A stretch of DNA of 64,000 nt from Pseudotabrizicola alkalilacus (GTDB lineage: Bacteria; Pseudomonadota; Alphaproteobacteria; Rhodobacterales; Rhodobacteraceae). This document shows, piece by piece, positions 62,441-64,000 of this stretch; the stretch's first letter is position 1, and the number at the start of each line of letters is the position of its first letter. The notes beneath the pieces were generated by a model. It was not told the DNA's origin and ran no database searches. It saw only the letters and a list, made by a program, of their open reading frames with translations. The stretch covers positions 186,001 through 250,000 of the forward strand of contig NZ_QWEY01000006.1 in the NCBI RefSeq assembly GCF_003443995.1. Direction: 5' to 3'. The position numbers and the translations under genes are program-made.

Positions 62441-63072
62441 GTTCGAAATATCCTTACATCCATGGTTTCATGCGCCATCGCCGACAGGTCCGCGCCAAGC
62501 GCTGATGCGCCCAGATCGTCAAGTGTCAGGGCTATGACCTCTTGCGCCAGGGCCTCGATCAGCGGGTGCAGCGCCGCCAGCACCCCCTGCCCCGCGACCT
62601 GCCCCAGCGGCATGAAGCGCATGGCCACCGAAGTCAGGTTGCTGGCAAAGGCGTGCAGATACAAGGCCGCCACCTGTGCGACCGGCAGGGCCAGCCCCGC
62701 CGCCGCTTCTCCCACTGCCACCGGCAGGCAGCGGGCGGGCAACGCGCGCCCGGTCAGCCCAGCCACGGTGCGGGCAAAGGCGGTGCCCTGATCCAGCGTC
62801 TCGCTCAGCCGCTCGGTTGAGGGCTGCAAAGCGCGGGCCAGCGTGTCGAGGGCATCATGATCGGCATCCGGTCGCAGCGCTTGCACCAGCAGGATCGCAT
62901 CCTGCCGCCCCGCGCCAAACTCCAGCACATCGGTCAGCCAGTGGTGCAAGGCTGCCGCATCGGCCACCTGCCCGGTCGAAATCGCCGACTCCAGCCCGTG
63001 CGAATAGGCAAAACCCCCGGTCGGAAACGCCGGGGACAGCCATTGCACAAGGGTCAGAAGGGCGTGGGTCAT
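62437..63072 (-). CDS. ureF: Urease accessory protein UreF
   Basis: 211 residues from the ATG at 63072 ([20 protein letters not shown]), 10 bases after ureE; an ATG at 63096 overlaps ureE and is less likely. All-helical UreF fold with [11 protein letters not shown] near the N-terminus. It links UreG to the urease apoenzyme complex during nickel delivery. Confidence 0.94.
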   Translation of the reverse strand: MTHALLTLVQWLSPAFPTGGFAYSHGLESAISTGQVADAAALHHWLTDVLEFGAGRQDAILLVQALRPDADHDALDTLARALQPSTERLSETLDQGTAFARTVAGLTGRALPARCLPVAVGEAAAGLALPVAQVAALYLHAFASNLTSVAMRFMPLGQVAGQGVLAALHPLIEALAQEVIALTLDDLGASALGADLSAMAHETMDVRIFRT

Positions 63073-63082
63073 CGCTTGGGGG

Positions 63083-63649
63083 TCAGCTTTTGGCATGCGG
63101 GTGGGGGTGGGTATGCCCGTGATCATGGTCGTGGCTGTGGGAATGACTATGGGCGTGGCTGTCAGCATGGCTGTGGCTGTGCGCATGCCCGTCCGCCGGA
63201 CCATGGTCATGCCCCATCGGGCGGCCCATGCCATAAGCCCCGACCTCGGGCGCAAAGGGTTCTGATGTGGCCCGCACCCCCGCCCCCAGCTGGCGCAACA
63301 TCGCTTCCAGCACGTGATCGGCGCGGATCACCAGCCGCCCCGGCTCCACCTGACAGGGCGTGTGGCGGTTGCCGATGTGCCAGGCATAGCGGGCCAGGTC
63401 GGTGCCTGTAATCTCCAGCACAGCCTCTTCGGCCGCGACCACCTGGATGGTGCGGCCATCTTCCAGCGCAAAGCCCCAGAAGGCATCCAGATTGGTCACC
63501 TCTGGCAGATCGACCAGAAACCCCTCGTCATGCGCGGTGACCAGCCGTTTGCGGCGGATCAGCCGCTCGTCATAGGTCAGCACCACCACGTCATGGCAGG
63601 TGGTGGGCGCATCCTTCAGCAGGCGGCGGGCGGCGGGCAGATCGGTCAT
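63083..63649 (-). CDS. ureE: Urease accessory protein UreE, His-rich nickel chaperone
   Basis: 188 residues: an N-terminal peptide-binding-like domain, a metal-binding core with GNRHTPCQVE, and a C-terminal tail (about 146-188) in which roughly every second residue is His, mixed with Asp and Ser. Such tails store or deliver Ni2+. The stop comes 10 bases before the preferred ureF start. Confidence 0.96.
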   Translation of the reverse strand: MTDLPAARRLLKDAPTTCHDVVVLTYDERLIRRKRLVTAHDEGFLVDLPEVTNLDAFWGFALEDGRTIQVVAAEEAVLEITGTDLARYAWHIGNRHTPCQVEPGRLVIRADHVLEAMLRQLGAGVRATSEPFAPEVGAYGMGRPMGHDHGPADGHAHSHSHADSHAHSHSHSHDHDHGHTHPHPHAKS

Positions 63650-63756
63650 GGGATATCCTCGGTTCAGAAAGAAATCGGGGTGTGCCGGTTTGGCAGGAAT
63701 TCGTTAACCACTTGACGGCAGACTGGCATGGAACAGAGCATGAATCGGAGGGTATG

Positions 63757-63927
63757 ATGCAGACACCGAACCTTGCAGACGAACTGGCCGAGGTCCGCGC
63801 GCAGCTGGCACGGCTGCAACAGCGCGAATTGCAGCTGCAAGAGGCGATTTTCCGCGCCGATGGCACCCCCGCGCCGCTGCGTCCCGGCTGGCCGATCCGG
63901 CGGATCAGCGGCAACGCCCTGCACTGA
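63757..63927 (+). CDS. Small coiled-coil protein encoded between ureC and ureE, opposite strand
   Basis: 56 residues from the second of two adjacent ATGs, five to six bases after GGAGG. The body (LADELAEVRAQLARLQQREL) is a clear coiled coil with heptad Leu, ending in a Pro-rich tail (PAPLRPGWPIRR). It points against the ure operon and its stop is eight bases from the ureC stop. I do not recognise the family. A good ribosome site and heptads argue it is real. Confidence 0.6.
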   Translation: MQTPNLADELAEVRAQLARLQQRELQLQEAIFRADGTPAPLRPGWPIRRISGNALH

Positions 63928-63934
63928 CCCCCGG

Positions 63935-64000
63935 TCAGTACAGGAAATAGCGCTGCGCAAGCGGAAGCTCCTCTGCCGGTTCGCAGGTCAACAGCACCCC
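63935..64000 (-). CDS. ureC: Urease alpha subunit, C-terminal end only
   Basis: The last 21 codons and stop read GVLLTCEPAEELPLAQRYFL plus a final Tyr, the standard UreC C-terminus (LTCEPA..LP.AQRYFLF). The rest lies beyond the right edge. It shows that the urease structural genes precede ureE, ureF and ureG here. Confidence 0.9.
   Translation of the reverse strand, partial: GVLLTCEPAEELPLAQRYFLY

Overview
The window is GC-rich DNA from an alphaproteobacterium of the Rhodobacteraceae, close to Rhodobacter/Cereibacter. The evidence is an almost complete photosynthesis gene cluster in the Rhodobacter order, a pufX gene after pufM, LH1 polypeptides very like those of R. sphaeroides, no pufC, and a spheroidene-type carotenoid gene set including crtA. 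Genus-level assignment is inference.

Layout. 1-8.1 kb is housekeeping flank: a class V aminotransferase (cut by the window edge), ygfZ, efp, a small conserved protein, a PopZ-like acidic protein, tolC, a pcm-type methyltransferase and two unknown envelope proteins. 8.3-54.1 kb is the photosynthesis cluster. Its left arm is transcribed leftward as the classical superoperon crtEF-bchCXYZ-pufQBALMX-dxs. Next come crtDC (+), tspO-crtBI (-), crtA-bchIDO (+) and bchG-(pucC-family)-bchP-idi (-). The regulators ppsR and ppaA (-) follow. The right arm is a rightward superoperon: bchFNBHLM-lhaA-puhABC-bciE-acsF-puhE-hemA, then cycA (cytochrome c2). 54.5-55.1 kb holds a compositionally odd orphan SMI1/KNR4-like gene. 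55.3-64 kb holds a urea-scavenging block: the urtABCDE ABC transporter and ureG, ureF, ureE and the last codons of ureC.

How it works together. dxs and idi feed isoprenoid precursors to crtE/B/I/C/D/F/A (carotenoids) and to the phytyl tail attached by BchG and reduced by BchP. hemA supplies 5-aminolevulinate; bchHID, bchM, acsF plus bciE, bchNBL, bchF, bchXYZ and bchC build bacteriochlorophyllide a. puf and puh genes encode the reaction centre and LH1 core, with LhaA, PuhB/C/E and PufQ/X for assembly. CycA is the likely soluble donor to a reaction centre that lacks a bound tetrahaem subunit. Ten perfect TGT-N12-ACA PpsR/CrtJ sites, two in each of five control regions, tie the cluster to redox and light control by PpsR and PpaA.

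Most notable points: (i) bchE and bchJ are missing from their usual place between bchG and ppsR, and a PpsR-site promoter now abuts the bchG start codon, leaving only the O2-dependent cyclase route in this window; (ii) a family of short dispersed repeats, two copies of which lie inside the reading frames of bchN and bchB; (iii) an array of four 19-bp perfect hairpins between ygfZ and efp; (iv) unusual translation starts for crtC and crtA; (v) a 24-codon ORF overlapping both bchX and bchY. No tRNA, rRNA, CRISPR array, transposase or LH2 (puc structural) gene was seen.
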